Program-made: the position numbers and the translations under genes
Shown: positions 1 through 6,081 of the stretch, piece by piece
Numbering within the stretch: the first letter of the stretch is position 1
Layout: the number at the start of each line of letters is the position of its first letter
Virus record (IMG/VR): IMGVR_UViG_3300032116_001594
Span: 1 to 20,534 of that record
Reading direction: 5' to 3' (one strand)
DNA from: a virus
DNA: 20,534 bases
The notes under the pieces: generated by a model
The model's input: only the letters and a program-made list of their open reading frames with translations
The model's database searches: none
Told to the model about the DNA's origin: nothing

Positions 1-190
1 ACTCGCCTCCAAAAAAACGTGGAACCTTGACCAACCGAATCACTGCAATGCCGCGGACCTCGTCGCGACGGTACTGCACGTAGACCATGTCACCCTCGAC
101 CCGCAGCAGCCGCCCGTGCCGCAGGTGGTACGTGCCGTGCTCGACCCAAAAGACGAGCCCTTCGTCGCTGACGAACTCCGGTGCGATCAC
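1..190 (-). CDS. Small beta-rich hypothetical protein, 3' end cut by window edge
   Basis: Reading the minus strand leftward from a GTG at 190-188, an open frame runs for 63 codons to the window edge without a stop. The GTG overlaps the TGA of the upstream HTH gene (GTGA, 190-187), and a GGGAGGAG ribosome binding site lies a few bases before it, so the start is well supported. The visible protein begins (M)IAPEFVSDEGLVFWVEHG and continues with alternating hydrophobic and charged residues, including VEGDMVYVQYRRDEVRG. This is typical of a small beta-barrel-like fold. I do not recognise the family. It is the last visible gene of the leftward early operon that starts near 1003. The total length is unknown. 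Confidence 0.6.
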   Translation of the reverse strand, partial: MIAPEFVSDEGLVFWVEHGTYHLRHGRLLRVEGDMVYVQYRRDEVRGIAVIRLVKVPRFFGGE

Positions 191-738
191 AGGCTCCTCC
201 CGTGAAATCCACCGTTGCGAAAAGTGAACGCCTTGAGCCCGCTGCCGGTGCTATCTGGCCCGTCGTGGATCTCGCGGCGTATCGGCCGCTCACGCAGCTC
301 CTGGGCGAGGGCACGCAGCCCCGGTGCGATGCTCAACGATGACGCCGACGCGGCGTCTTCTTCGGCGCTGACGAACTCGGGTTGATACTCCCGCGTCAGC
401 GGCTCCAGGCGACGCTCCAGGCCCTGCTCGTCAATGATCCGATCGACGATGTGGGCACTGGCCCGGATCGCGAAACAGATGTCGGCCTTTCGCGTGCCAG
501 CGGCGTAAAGCTCCACGACCCGAGCGACCACGTCCGCAGGCAGCGGCATCCGCGGCTTCGTCTTGTGTGGCTTCCGGCGACGGTCGCCCCACTTGTGCAA
601 CTCGGATAGCCGCCGCACCATCCGCCGAGGGATGCCGCAGTGCTCCGCGATCTTGTCGGCAGGCTCGCCCGCGATCCACAGCTGCCGTGCGATGGCGACG
701 GTGTCCGGGTGAACGAGGTCTGGTCTTGAGCGTTGCAT
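187..738 (-). CDS. Double helix-turn-helix DNA-binding protein
   Basis: The product is 183 residues. Two predicted HTH units are visible: residues about 12-50 (DTVAIARQLWIAGEPADKIAEH followed by CGIPRRMVRRLSELHKW) and about 68-110 (LPADVVARVVELYAAGTRKADI, then IRASAHIVDRIIDEQ). Each has the 'hydrophobic helix, turn with Gly, recognition helix' pattern of resolvase/transposase-type HTH domains. The rest, from about 115, is Ala/Glu/Arg-rich and ends in an apparently disordered tail. The likely role is sequence-specific DNA binding, for instance regulation of early genes. A small-terminase-like role is possible but unsupported, because the large terminase is at the other end of the window. The ATG at 738 has an AAGGAAGG binding site. 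The stop overlaps the next gene. Confidence 0.6.
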   Translation of the reverse strand: MQRSRPDLVHPDTVAIARQLWIAGEPADKIAEHCGIPRRMVRRLSELHKWGDRRRKPHKTKPRMPLPADVVARVVELYAAGTRKADICFAIRASAHIVDRIIDEQGLERRLEPLTREYQPEFVSAEEDAASASSLSIAPGLRALAQELRERPIRREIHDGPDSTGSGLKAFTFRNGGFHGRSL

Positions 739-760
739 GGGGTGCCTTCCTTGGCGGTGT

Positions 761-1003
761 TTAGAAGGGCAGCACGTTGCCCGTGGGCCACGCTCGCTGG
801 TCGAGGATCACCACGCCGAAGTCGCTATCGACGACGAGCATCCCGTCGGCGTCGTAGCCCGTGACGATGCCATCGGCGTAGCTCGCTGGGCTCCAGCCCT
901 CCAGGCGGAAGGCCACGCCCTCACCGATGGCGTAGCGTGGCGTGCCGTAAACGTCGGCCATACCGGCGACCGCTGCCATGTACTCGTTGCTGTGTGCGTC
1001 CAT
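761..1003 (-). CDS. Hypothetical 80-residue early protein
   Basis: The product is 80 residues, beginning MDAHSNEYMAAVAGMADVYG. It is acidic, with beta-strand-like segments (YAIGEGVAFRLEGW, DGIVTGYDADGMLVVDSDFG) suggestive of a small SH3/KOW-like barrel, but I do not recognise the family. The ATG at 1003 is preceded by GGAGGAACATAGGC, a strong ribosome binding site with 8-base spacing. It is the first gene after the tandem-repeat promoter/operator at 1031-1080. It is followed 22 bases later by the double-HTH gene, so the two are probably co-transcribed. Confidence 0.6.
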   Translation of the reverse strand: MDAHSNEYMAAVAGMADVYGTPRYAIGEGVAFRLEGWSPASYADGIVTGYDADGMLVVDSDFGVVILDQRAWPTGNVLPF

Positions 1004-1030
1004 GCCTATGTTCCTCCGTGAAAAGGGTTA

Positions 1031-1080
1031 TCTACGCTGTCGTTAGTTGAACCTATACGCTGCCGTTAGTTCCGTCAACC
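1031..1080 (-). promoter_or_regulatory. Leftward promoter/operator with two tandem 23-bp repeats
   Basis: On the plus strand, 1031-1048 (tctacgctgtcgttagtt) and 1054-1071 (tatacgctgccgttagtt) match at 16 of 18 positions, exactly 23 bp apart. Read leftward this gives TTGACG, then AACTAACGGCAGCGTATA, then a second AACTAACGACAGCGTAGATA. A -35-like TTGACG (1079-1074) and TATAGG- or TAGGTT-like -10 sequences are present, though the spacing is not ideal. The same AACTAACG core lies between promoter elements at 2070-2099 and 2410-2439. The best reading is an operator for a phage regulator controlling the 1003-to-1 operon. Confidence 0.5.
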
Positions 1081-1086
1081 ATTTTT

Positions 1087-1569
1087 TCATCGGGTCGCTA
1101 CGGCAGCACCCTCGATGATGGCAATCGCCCGATCGGCTTCCTGGCGGTGTTCGCTGATGTTGACCGTGAACCGCTCGCCGTCGATCGCCATGATGAACTT
1201 TTCGCCCTGAAGGATTGTCACGGCCTCGTCACGGGTGATCTCTACGCAGACCATTTTCTTGCGAATCTTCATCTGGACATTACGCACGGTTTCCATGTTG
1301 TCCGAGCGGTACCGTGCCGCCTTGATTGGGCCCTTCATCATGTCGTCGGGCAACCAGAGGCGGAACCCTGTGTCGATGATCCCAAGGCCGTAGGCGTTTT
1401 CGTCGAGGCGGGAAATCACCACGCCCGCCGTCTTTTGATCGGAACACTGCATTCCGATCGCAATCTCTCGGCTGCCGTCCAGTTCGTCGATCTTGTCGAT
1501 CACCGTGAACTCGCCAGCACAAGCAACCGCCGCCGCCATCCAAGCCACCATCGCAAAAGTCGTTTTCAT
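1087..1569 (-). CDS. Secreted hypothetical protein (signal peptide)
   Basis: The product is 160 residues from the ATG at 1569. That start is chosen because GAGGAGA sits 7 bases upstream and the protein then opens with a clear signal peptide (MKTTFAMVAWMAAAVACAG, cleavage near residue 19). The frame stays open 26 codons further upstream, but that part is not signal-like. The mature part is beta-rich: FTVIDKIDELDG, MQCSDQKTAGVVISRLDE, AARYRSDNMETV, and a C-terminal ILQGEKFIMAIDGERFTVNIS. This layout recalls small periplasmic beta-sandwich proteins, but I cannot name a family. A secreted product in a phage early region is typical of a moron or lysogenic-conversion gene, which is inference only. 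Its leader GGAGACaAAACG closely matches that of the next gene upstream (GGAGACgAAACG). Confidence 0.65.
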   Translation of the reverse strand: MKTTFAMVAWMAAAVACAGEFTVIDKIDELDGSREIAIGMQCSDQKTAGVVISRLDENAYGLGIIDTGFRLWLPDDMMKGPIKAARYRSDNMETVRNVQMKIRKKMVCVEITRDEAVTILQGEKFIMAIDGERFTVNISEHRQEADRAIAIIEGAAVATR

Positions 1570-1606
1570 CGTTTTGTCTCCTCGTTTGGTTTCGGTCTGA
1601 AAGAGT

Positions 1607-1642
1607 GCCACCCGTTTCGCACCTGTCGGCTGGCCGGGTGGC
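1607..1642 (-). other. Inverted repeat in the leader of the secreted-protein gene
   Basis: GCCACCCG (plus strand 1607-1614) is a perfect 8-bp inverted complement of CGGGTGGC (1635-1642), with a 20-base loop. It lies between the 120-residue gene ending at 1663 and the secreted-protein gene starting at 1569. No T-tract follows on either strand, so it is not a convincing intrinsic terminator. It could be a leader RNA hairpin, an operator or chance. Confidence 0.25.
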
Positions 1643-1662
1643 CCCACCTTGTGCGGTTCAGG

Positions 1663-2025
1663 TCAGGCGGAAACCTTGACCACCCTCGCCGTGACGTGCT
1701 GCGGCCCCTTGTCGAACCACCAGCCAGCCAGGCCGGGGCTGCGGCTGTTTGCCCGAGACTGAGCCGCCTCCAGCGTCATGCGTGTGCAATCGACGATCAC
1801 CCGGAGAAAACCGTCATCGGCGATGAAGCCCACTACGACCACGTAGTCGTTTCGCTCGGCTCGCTTGCCGCCAATCACGCTAGCCTCGATGCCGATGCCG
1901 TCTTCGACAAGGTTGACAACTAGCAGCTTCGTCGCTGAACCGCGCTTGATGCGGCTCACGCTCACGTCGTTCACGGCGGCCGCCACAATCCCAGCCGCGT
2001 CGATGTCGTTGGTGGTGGAGTTCAT
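1663..2025 (-). CDS. Hypothetical 120-residue early protein
   Basis: The product is 120 residues. It starts MNSTTNDIDAAGIVAAAV and contains a basic stretch (SRIKRGSATK), then a beta-rich core (LLVVNLVEDGIGIEASVI, RNDYVVVVGFIADDGFLRVIV). It has no signal peptide or membrane segment. The ATG at 2025 has a GGGAGA binding site with suitable spacing. The promoter-like site at 2070-2099 lies directly upstream, so this is probably the first gene of its transcript. Function not recognised. Confidence 0.6.
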   Translation of the reverse strand: MNSTTNDIDAAGIVAAAVNDVSVSRIKRGSATKLLVVNLVEDGIGIEASVIGGKRAERNDYVVVVGFIADDGFLRVIVDCTRMTLEAAQSRANSRSPGLAGWWFDKGPQHVTARVVKVSA

Positions 2026-2069
2026 CGTTTCGTCTCCCGTTTGCGTGTCGTTCGTTTCCCGTCTGATCT

Positions 2070-2099
2070 AATATACGCACTAGCGTTAGTTTGGTTCAA
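2070..2099 (-). promoter_or_regulatory. Leftward sigma70-like promoter with AACTAACG element in the spacer
   Basis: On the minus strand, TTGAAC (2099-2094) and TATATT (2075-2070) are separated by 18 bases. The spacer contains AACTAACG (2091-2084). The site lies 45 bases upstream of the ATG at 2025. The -35/AACTAACG/-10 arrangement is repeated at 2410-2439, and a variant at 1031-1080, which supports a real regulated promoter over chance. Confidence 0.55.
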
Positions 2100-2100
2100 G

Positions 2101-2129
2101 CCGAGATTCCGATTTTTCTCGGATTTTTT
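2101..2129 (+). terminator. Possible plus-strand intrinsic terminator
   Basis: CCGAGA (2101-2106) pairs with TCTCGG (2117-2122) and is followed by a run of six T (2124-2129) on the plus strand. The stem is only 6 bp. No plus-strand gene ends here, so the terminator would have to act on antisense transcription. On the minus strand the hairpin follows the stop of the HTH gene at 2131 but has no T-tract after it. Confidence 0.25.
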
Positions 2130-2130
2130 C

Positions 2131-2397
2131 TCAGGAAGCTTTTCGCCGGGGATTCCGGCCCTTTTTCACGGTCTTGGCGGCACGCTTGCCGACCGACCGG
2201 GTGGACAGGCCCTTACTGATCTGGGCGACGAGGTCTCGATGGACCACCCAGGCACGTTCCCCAGCCTTCCAGCACAGCCCCTGCGTTTCCCATTCCTCGT
2301 GGCGCTCGCCCAGGAGGAGACGCAGCCAGCCGTCAGTACAGCCAGCCAGCTGTGCCGCTTCCTTCACGGGGAGCCATTCGCGATTTGGGCTTGCCAT
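2131..2397 (-). CDS. Excisionase-like winged helix-turn-helix protein
   Basis: The product is 88 residues, starting MASPNREWLPVKEAAQLAG. The pattern is that of small phage excisionase/MerR-like DNA-binding proteins (HTH_17 type): a helix-turn-helix (VKEAAQLAGCTDGWLRLLLGER, about residues 11-32), a wing (LCWKAGERAWVVHRDLV), and a basic tail (KRAAKTVKKGRNPRRKAS). The start at 2397 is preferred because GGAGG lies 7 bases upstream. An in-frame ATG at 2403 sits only one base from that site. The gene lies next to and diverges from the integrase, with the putative attP between them, which fits a recombination directionality factor. It could instead, or also, be the regulator that binds the nearby AACTAACG sites. 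Confidence 0.65.
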   Translation of the reverse strand: MASPNREWLPVKEAAQLAGCTDGWLRLLLGERHEEWETQGLCWKAGERAWVVHRDLVAQISKGLSTRSVGKRAAKTVKKGRNPRRKAS

Positions 2398-2409
2398 AAC
2401 CATACCTCC

Positions 2410-2439
2410 ATGATAGATGCGACAGCGTTAGTTGGTCAA
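2410..2439 (-). promoter_or_regulatory. Leftward promoter/operator upstream of the excisionase-like gene
   Basis: TTGACC (2439-2434), an 18-base spacer containing AACTAACG (2433-2426), and TATCAT (2415-2410) on the minus strand. The -10 box lies so close to the start codon that transcription would begin around 2403, inside or after the ribosome binding site. Either the message is nearly leaderless from the ATG at 2403, or the true -10 is elsewhere and this copy acts mainly as an operator. An adjacent inverted repeat, AAACCG (2438-2443) with CGGTTT (2451-2456), may add to the regulatory site. Confidence 0.5.
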
Positions 2440-2539
2440 ACCGCAAAGAACGGTTTGCTGCGGCGTCGGCCGCTGCGTACCGTTCAAGTGCCGCCCGACC
2501 CGTGCGGCCCCTCGATAGGGACCGCAAAGGGCAGGCAAG

Positions 2540-2600
2540 TGGCGGGGGTAGGATTCGGAGCCCACGCCGAAACGGTCGATACAGGCCGTACAAAACGGCC
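2540..2600 (-). other. Putative attP: tRNA-3'-half-like sequence with anticodon-arm-like core
   Basis: Read on the minus strand, GGCCG-TTTTGTA-CGGCC (2600-2584) has the exact geometry of an anticodon stem-loop: 5-bp stem and 7-base loop with U33. After an 18-base variable-arm-like stretch comes a T-arm-like hairpin, GTGGG (2565-2561), loop CTCCGAAT, CCTAC (2552-2548), then CCCCGCC plus A as a 3' acceptor half (2547-2540). No D-arm or matching 5' acceptor strand lies upstream, and the T-loop is degenerate, so this is not a working tRNA gene. Tyrosine integrases commonly target anticodon loops, using the stem as inverted core sites, and their attP restores the 3' half of the tRNA. The position, 100-160 bases before the integrase, fits. 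The rest of the 2440-2698 gap shows no gene. Confidence 0.35.
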
Positions 2601-2698
2601 CGTTATCCAAAAATCGCCACGCTCAGGAGCCCCAGGACACGGCGACGGATTCGCAATCTCACACGGACGTAGGTAACTCTTTTTAAGGAGACCACCCC

Positions 2699-3556
2699 GT
2701 GCGACTCGACGCATTCTTCAACGACGTGTACCGCGTGCTAAAACTCCGCGGGAAATCGCCCCGCTCGGTGCTCCTGCACCAGATCGCGATCCGGAACTTC
2801 GGCCGGTGGCTCGAACGCCCGGCCACGCTGGCCGACCTCGACGACCTGACACTCGCACGGTACTTAGACTTTCGGGGGACTCAAGTCGCCCCGCACACCG
2901 TGGAACGTGAGCGGAACTCCCTGTGTGCCCAGTGGCGGCTCGCCTGTGACCGCGGGCTCCTGGCGGTGCGGCCGACTATCCAGCCGCAGCCGCTGCCCCA
3001 GAAGATCCCCACGGCATGGACCGTGGCCCAACTCGACAGGCTCTTCCAGGCGGCCCGGCACGCCCGCGGCACAGTCGGGCCCGTACCGGCATCGGTGTGG
3101 TTCCCGGCCCTCCTGACGCTGGCCTGGGAGTCGGGCGAGCGTATAGGGGCTCTCCTGGCCGCCCAGCGGGAAGACCTGTCCGGCGGCCGGTTGGCGATCC
3201 ACGCCGACGCCAGGAAGGGCAGGCGGGAGCCCAAGATGCACCACCTATCCGCGGGCTGCGTGGCCCAGCTGCACGCGGCACGGGCCCCCGGGCGTCCCGA
3301 GGTGCTGTGGTGGCCGATGGCCCTGCCGTCGCTCTACGATCGGCTCCACAAGATCCTCGACGACGCCGGGCTTCGCGGGAAACGGGTGGCCTTCCACCAG
3401 ATGCGGCGGTCGGCGGCCACGCACCTCACCGCCGCTGGTGGCGACGCTCAGGCGTTTCTCGGGCACCTGGAGCCGCGGACTACGAAGGCGTACATCGACC
3501 CGAGGATCCTGCCGCAGGCGGCCCCGGCGTGGTCGATCCTGCCTCGGCTCAAATAG
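2699..3556 (+). CDS. int: Tyrosine recombinase / phage integrase
   Basis: The product is 285 residues. It catalyses site-specific recombination between phage attP and host attB. An N-terminal SAM-like core-binding domain covers about residues 1-90 and the catalytic domain about 105-275. All six catalytic residues of the family are visible: Arg148 (ESGERIGALL), Lys173 (ADARKGRREPK), His233 and Arg236 (FHQMRRSAATHL), His256 (FLGHLEPRT) and the nucleophile Tyr265 (KAYIDP). It lacks the extra N-terminal arm-binding domain of lambda-type integrases. The start is GTG at 2699, with AAGGAG (2685-2690) 8 bases upstream. It is the only plus-strand gene here, divergent from the excisionase-like gene and convergent with the tail-tip gene at 3620. 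Confidence 0.93.
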   Translation: MRLDAFFNDVYRVLKLRGKSPRSVLLHQIAIRNFGRWLERPATLADLDDLTLARYLDFRGTQVAPHTVERERNSLCAQWRLACDRGLLAVRPTIQPQPLPQKIPTAWTVAQLDRLFQAARHARGTVGPVPASVWFPALLTLAWESGERIGALLAAQREDLSGGRLAIHADARKGRREPKMHHLSAGCVAQLHAARAPGRPEVLWWPMALPSLYDRLHKILDDAGLRGKRVAFHQMRRSAATHLTAAGGDAQAFLGHLEPRTTKAYIDPRILPQAAPAWSILPRLK

Positions 3557-3577
3557 CAGCAAGGACGGCGACGGCCA

Positions 3578-3613
3578 GGGGGAGGAACCGACCGCCGCCG
3601 CCTCGCGCCTCCC
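3578..3613. terminator. Weak GC-rich hairpin between convergent genes
   Basis: GGGAGG (3580-3585) is complementary to CCTCCC (3608-3613), with a 22-base loop, in the 63-base gap between the convergent integrase and tail-tip genes. It has no T-tract on either strand. The position suggests a bidirectional transcription stop, but the sequence evidence is weak. Confidence 0.2.
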
Positions 3614-3619
3614 GGGGGG

Positions 3620-3910
3620 TCAACCGATGCCAAACCTGCGGCCCACCTCGTTCAGTGCCTCCTGACGCTTGGCACAGCCACAGTCGCCGCCGACGACCGC
3701 ACTGACACGCTCCTTCGTGATGCCGACGGCGGTGAGCCCTGCGGCGACCATGTCGCCCAGTCCGGGGCGAGCGTGCGGGTAGGCGGGGTGCGTCTCGTCC
3801 ACGACAATGGATTCGCCGTCATCCGATACGATGCAGGCCCGCACCTCCTCCAGCGTGTAGCCACGCTCGTCGCATCGTGCCAACAAATCAGACAGCACGC
3901 ATGTAATCAT
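3620..3910 (-). CDS. Small conserved phage tail-region protein
   Basis: The product is 96 residues, beginning MITCVLSDLLARCDERGYTL. The ATG at 3910 overlaps the TGA of the fibre-like gene (ATGA), so I start here and not at the in-frame ATG further upstream. The protein has an acidic middle and a characteristic C-terminus, VGGDCGCAKRQEALNEVGRR, with paired cysteines (Cys-Gly-Cys). I have the impression that similar short endings occur in other small phage tail-module proteins, but the function is unknown. It is the last gene of the leftward structural operon. It may bind a metal or assist the preceding tail-fibre protein. Confidence 0.6.
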   Translation of the reverse strand: MITCVLSDLLARCDERGYTLEEVRACIVSDDGESIVVDETHPAYPHARPGLGDMVAAGLTAVGITKERVSAVVGGDCGCAKRQEALNEVGRRFGIG

Positions 3911-4785
3911 GGCAGCGGATTGCAGTCGCATAGCCCGTTGAAAATCTCAACCACGCCAGCACTCCCGGCAGCGTTGCGCGTGTCGATATTAACGGACGTG
4001 TATCCTGCTGGCTTTTTAATACACTTACTTACTGATGGTACTCCTGTGCCAGTGTATAGTTCTATGTTTGGTAGCCCGGCACCAGTTATCCAAACCCTTA
4101 TTCTTTCAGGCGAAGAAATAGACATCGCGATCTCAATCAAAAGGCAAGACTCAGATGACGGGTATGCAGCAGTCGAGGACGGTGCCCCAGAAAACTCAGC
4201 AGACCACTCCAGCCGCTGGCTACATATGCCGAGCTTTAGTTCTCCGACCTTAGAAATCGCCGGATTAGAAAACTGCGGCTGAGGGTACGCACCGGACCGC
4301 ACAATATCAGACGAAAGGAATACCAACCCTGCCTTGCTTGTGTATGGGCAGGTGTTTATTTCCTTCTCGTAGTCCGCAGCCCACAGCGGCTTCAGCCCAC
4401 CGCCTCCGTTGTCTGTTGTCATCCTTGCGTACAGTAGTGCCTTGCCAGGCAACGACCTCGGCCAGACAACCCAGACGCCGAAGTCTATTGCTACATAGAC
4501 TCCGCTGAATCTAGTTCCATACCCGGACCAAAAACTCGCACATTCGTTAGCCGTTGTATTAACCCACCAGTCCGACGGCGGGGTCGTGCCTACGGGCTGC
4601 GTGCCGATGTTGAATACATTCGGCGGAGCTATAGCCGTGCCATTCGTGCTCCAGATTTGTTTTGATGTAAAAAACGGTTGCGCCCACGCGTCTGCCATTA
4701 CCCACCCGCTTTGGTCTGTGCGGATACATTCAACGCACACGCAGGCCCCGGTCCCACAGCACGGACACCCCGGCATGAGCACCAT
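3907..4785 (-). CDS. Tail-fibre/tip-like protein with Cys-cluster N-terminus
   Basis: The product is 292 residues. The start at 4785 is chosen because GGAG lies 8 bases upstream and it follows the preceding stop by two bases. The N-terminus is a tight cysteine cluster (MPGCPCCGTGACVCVECIRT, six Cys within 16 residues), probably a metal site or disulfide knot. The rest is Trp-, Thr- and Ser-rich and beta-strand-like (SGVYVAIDFGVWVVWPRSLPG, SPERIRVWITGAGLPNIEL), ending GLCDCNPLP. The place at the end of the tail operon and the composition suggest a receptor-binding or fibre role; no family is recognised. Local GC is clearly lower than in neighbours (about 40-57% in hand-counted 60-base lines at 4021-4200), suggesting recent acquisition. 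Confidence 0.55.
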   Translation of the reverse strand: MVLMPGCPCCGTGACVCVECIRTDQSGWVMADAWAQPFFTSKQIWSTNGTAIAPPNVFNIGTQPVGTTPPSDWWVNTTANECASFWSGYGTRFSGVYVAIDFGVWVVWPRSLPGKALLYARMTTDNGGGGLKPLWAADYEKEINTCPYTSKAGLVFLSSDIVRSGAYPQPQFSNPAISKVGELKLGICSQRLEWSAEFSGAPSSTAAYPSSESCLLIEIAMSISSPERIRVWITGAGLPNIELYTGTGVPSVSKCIKKPAGYTSVNIDTRNAAGSAGVVEIFNGLCDCNPLP

Positions 4786-4787
4786 CG

Positions 4788-5132
4788 CTAGCACTCCGCG
4801 GAGATCAAATACCACGACCCGTTGCCGCCCTTTGCGACGATCACCCACTTCCCGGTGGCGACGTTTGCAAACTTGTTGACGCATTTCTCTAGCGTCACCG
4901 CCGGGCTCGCCGCCGTCTCGCTAGGAGGCGTCCCGCTTTCGTACAGCGTGATCGTGGCGAGCGTGCCCTTGTTCCATGCGGCCGTCGTTTTCCCCAGCCG
5001 CACGGGATCGCCGCCGTCGTCGCCGCGGTAGGGATACCAACCGCCGACGCTAGTGTCCCCGACACGCTCGACCGTGCGGACGACGTTTGAAATCCGGGCA
5101 GCGTCTTGGCGGGTGAATCCGACGGGCTTCAT
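4788..5132 (-). CDS. Conserved phage tail-tip-region protein, unknown function
   Basis: The product is 114 residues. An N-terminal helical part (GFTRQDAARISNVVRTVERV) is followed by a beta domain (LGKTTAAWNKGTLATITLYE, VNKFANVATGKWVIVAKGGN) ending GSWYLISAEC. This combination, 'R.D..RI..aVr.vE' plus 'KT.aAW.KG' plus 'fa.i..GKWV' plus 'WYLI.AEC', recurs in tail modules of unrelated phages as I recall it, without an assigned function. The start at 5132 lies one base after the preceding stop, so translation is coupled; no strong binding site is seen. It is probably a minor virion or tail-tip protein. Confidence 0.6.
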   Translation of the reverse strand: MKPVGFTRQDAARISNVVRTVERVGDTSVGGWYPYRGDDGGDPVRLGKTTAAWNKGTLATITLYESGTPPSETAASPAVTLEKCVNKFANVATGKWVIVAKGGNGSWYLISAEC

Positions 5133-5133
5133 G

Positions 5134-6081
5134 TCATATCTTCGCCGGGGGGGAGCCTACGGTCCCCTGGAAGTCGGCGGTGCCGTATGGCTTGAACTTC
5201 AGCAGGACGGGATTCGGACCACCAGGAGCCGGGGGCGGATCCATGGCACCGCCAGAGCCGTTTAACGCCACGGGCTCCTTCACGGGCTTCTTGTCCTGCC
5301 CGAGGATCGGCCCGAGTTTCGTTGCCGACGGCGTGTGGATGCCGTCGTTGCCGACCTTCTGCACATATCCCCGGTCGATCACCTGGAGATCCCAGCCGCC
5401 TTTGAGGAACACGAACTCAAACGAGCACTCGACGTACTTCAGCGGGTGTGCCCCCTGGCCCTCGGTCTTCCATGACCACCGGCTGGAATCGCACATCCAC
5501 TCGCGGGCGGCACCGCCAGCCCAGGCGGCGTCATTGATCTTTCCGAGGATTTGATCACGCTTGACGGTCATCGCCGTATAGGTCGGGAAACACTTAACGA
5601 GCGTTAGCGATGGAGACGGCTGCTTCTTCTCGGCGTCGTCAAACGGGATGCCCGCACTATTCGCGACCGCCTTGCCGTCCTCGTCTTTTGTGAACGGAAC
5701 CATGACTTGCGACGTGCCACCAGACCACACCGCCTTTGGCATGATGGCCGGCGTCGTTTCCGGGTCGGGCGGCACGGTATCGCTCGGCTTCTGCTCCTGG
5801 CGGTCTTCGTCTTTTTGCTCGACCTTCTGATATTGGATCGTCACTTCGTACAGCAAGAGCGAAGAGCCACGCGGCTTCACGTCGAACTTCTGGGCACGTG
5901 AGTACGGGTCCTCCGGGTGGGCTGCCCATAAGCCGATGCCGGGGGCGTTCATGATTTCGATCATCGGCGTGGCCGGATCGTCGATCTGCACCGTGAACGA
6001 TCGGGTGAACTCAAGCCCCGACTTGGCGTCGATCGACAGCGACCTTGAAGCGGCGGATTCTGTGTGTGCAATCACGCTCAT
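5134..6081 (-). CDS. Putative tail hub / minor tail protein
   Basis: The product is 315 residues, directly downstream of the tape measure with an ATGA overlap, the usual place of distal-tail or hub proteins. Visible segments are an N-terminal beta-rich region (LEFTRSFTVQIDDPATPMIE), a strand ending LLLYEVTIQYQKVEQKDEDR, and a charged, Pro-rich disordered insert (about residues 90-110). A second folded part contains GGAAREWMCDSSRWSWKTEG and FEFVFLKGGWDLQVIDRGYV, and the C-terminus is Gly/Pro-rich and flexible. The 'FEF..kGWd..iidrGYv' stretch resembles beta-sandwich phage tail proteins. Assignment rests mainly on position. Confidence 0.5.
   Translation of the reverse strand: MSVIAHTESAASRSLSIDAKSGLEFTRSFTVQIDDPATPMIEIMNAPGIGLWAAHPEDPYSRAQKFDVKPRGSSLLLYEVTIQYQKVEQKDEDRQEQKPSDTVPPDPETTPAIMPKAVWSGGTSQVMVPFTKDEDGKAVANSAGIPFDDAEKKQPSPSLTLVKCFPTYTAMTVKRDQILGKINDAAWAGGAAREWMCDSSRWSWKTEGQGAHPLKYVECSFEFVFLKGGWDLQVIDRGYVQKVGNDGIHTPSATKLGPILGQDKKPVKEPVALNGSGGAMDPPPAPGGPNPVLLKFKPYGTADFQGTVGSPPAKI

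Noticed and set aside
90-314. Minus-strand 74-codon frame at the left end
   Set aside because: It overlaps the double-HTH gene in another frame, is Arg/Ala-rich and lacks a binding site; the coupled GTG frame 190-1 is a better gene.
2540-2640. A functional tRNA gene on the minus strand
   Set aside because: Only anticodon-arm-, T-arm- and 3' acceptor-like parts exist; there is no D-arm or complementary 5' acceptor strand, the base after the anticodon is T, and the T-loop has eight bases. Kept only as possible attP.
4786-4884. Longer start for the fibre-like gene
   Set aside because: The extension overlaps the preceding conserved gene and encodes an Arg-rich shadow; the ATG at 4785 has a proper binding site.
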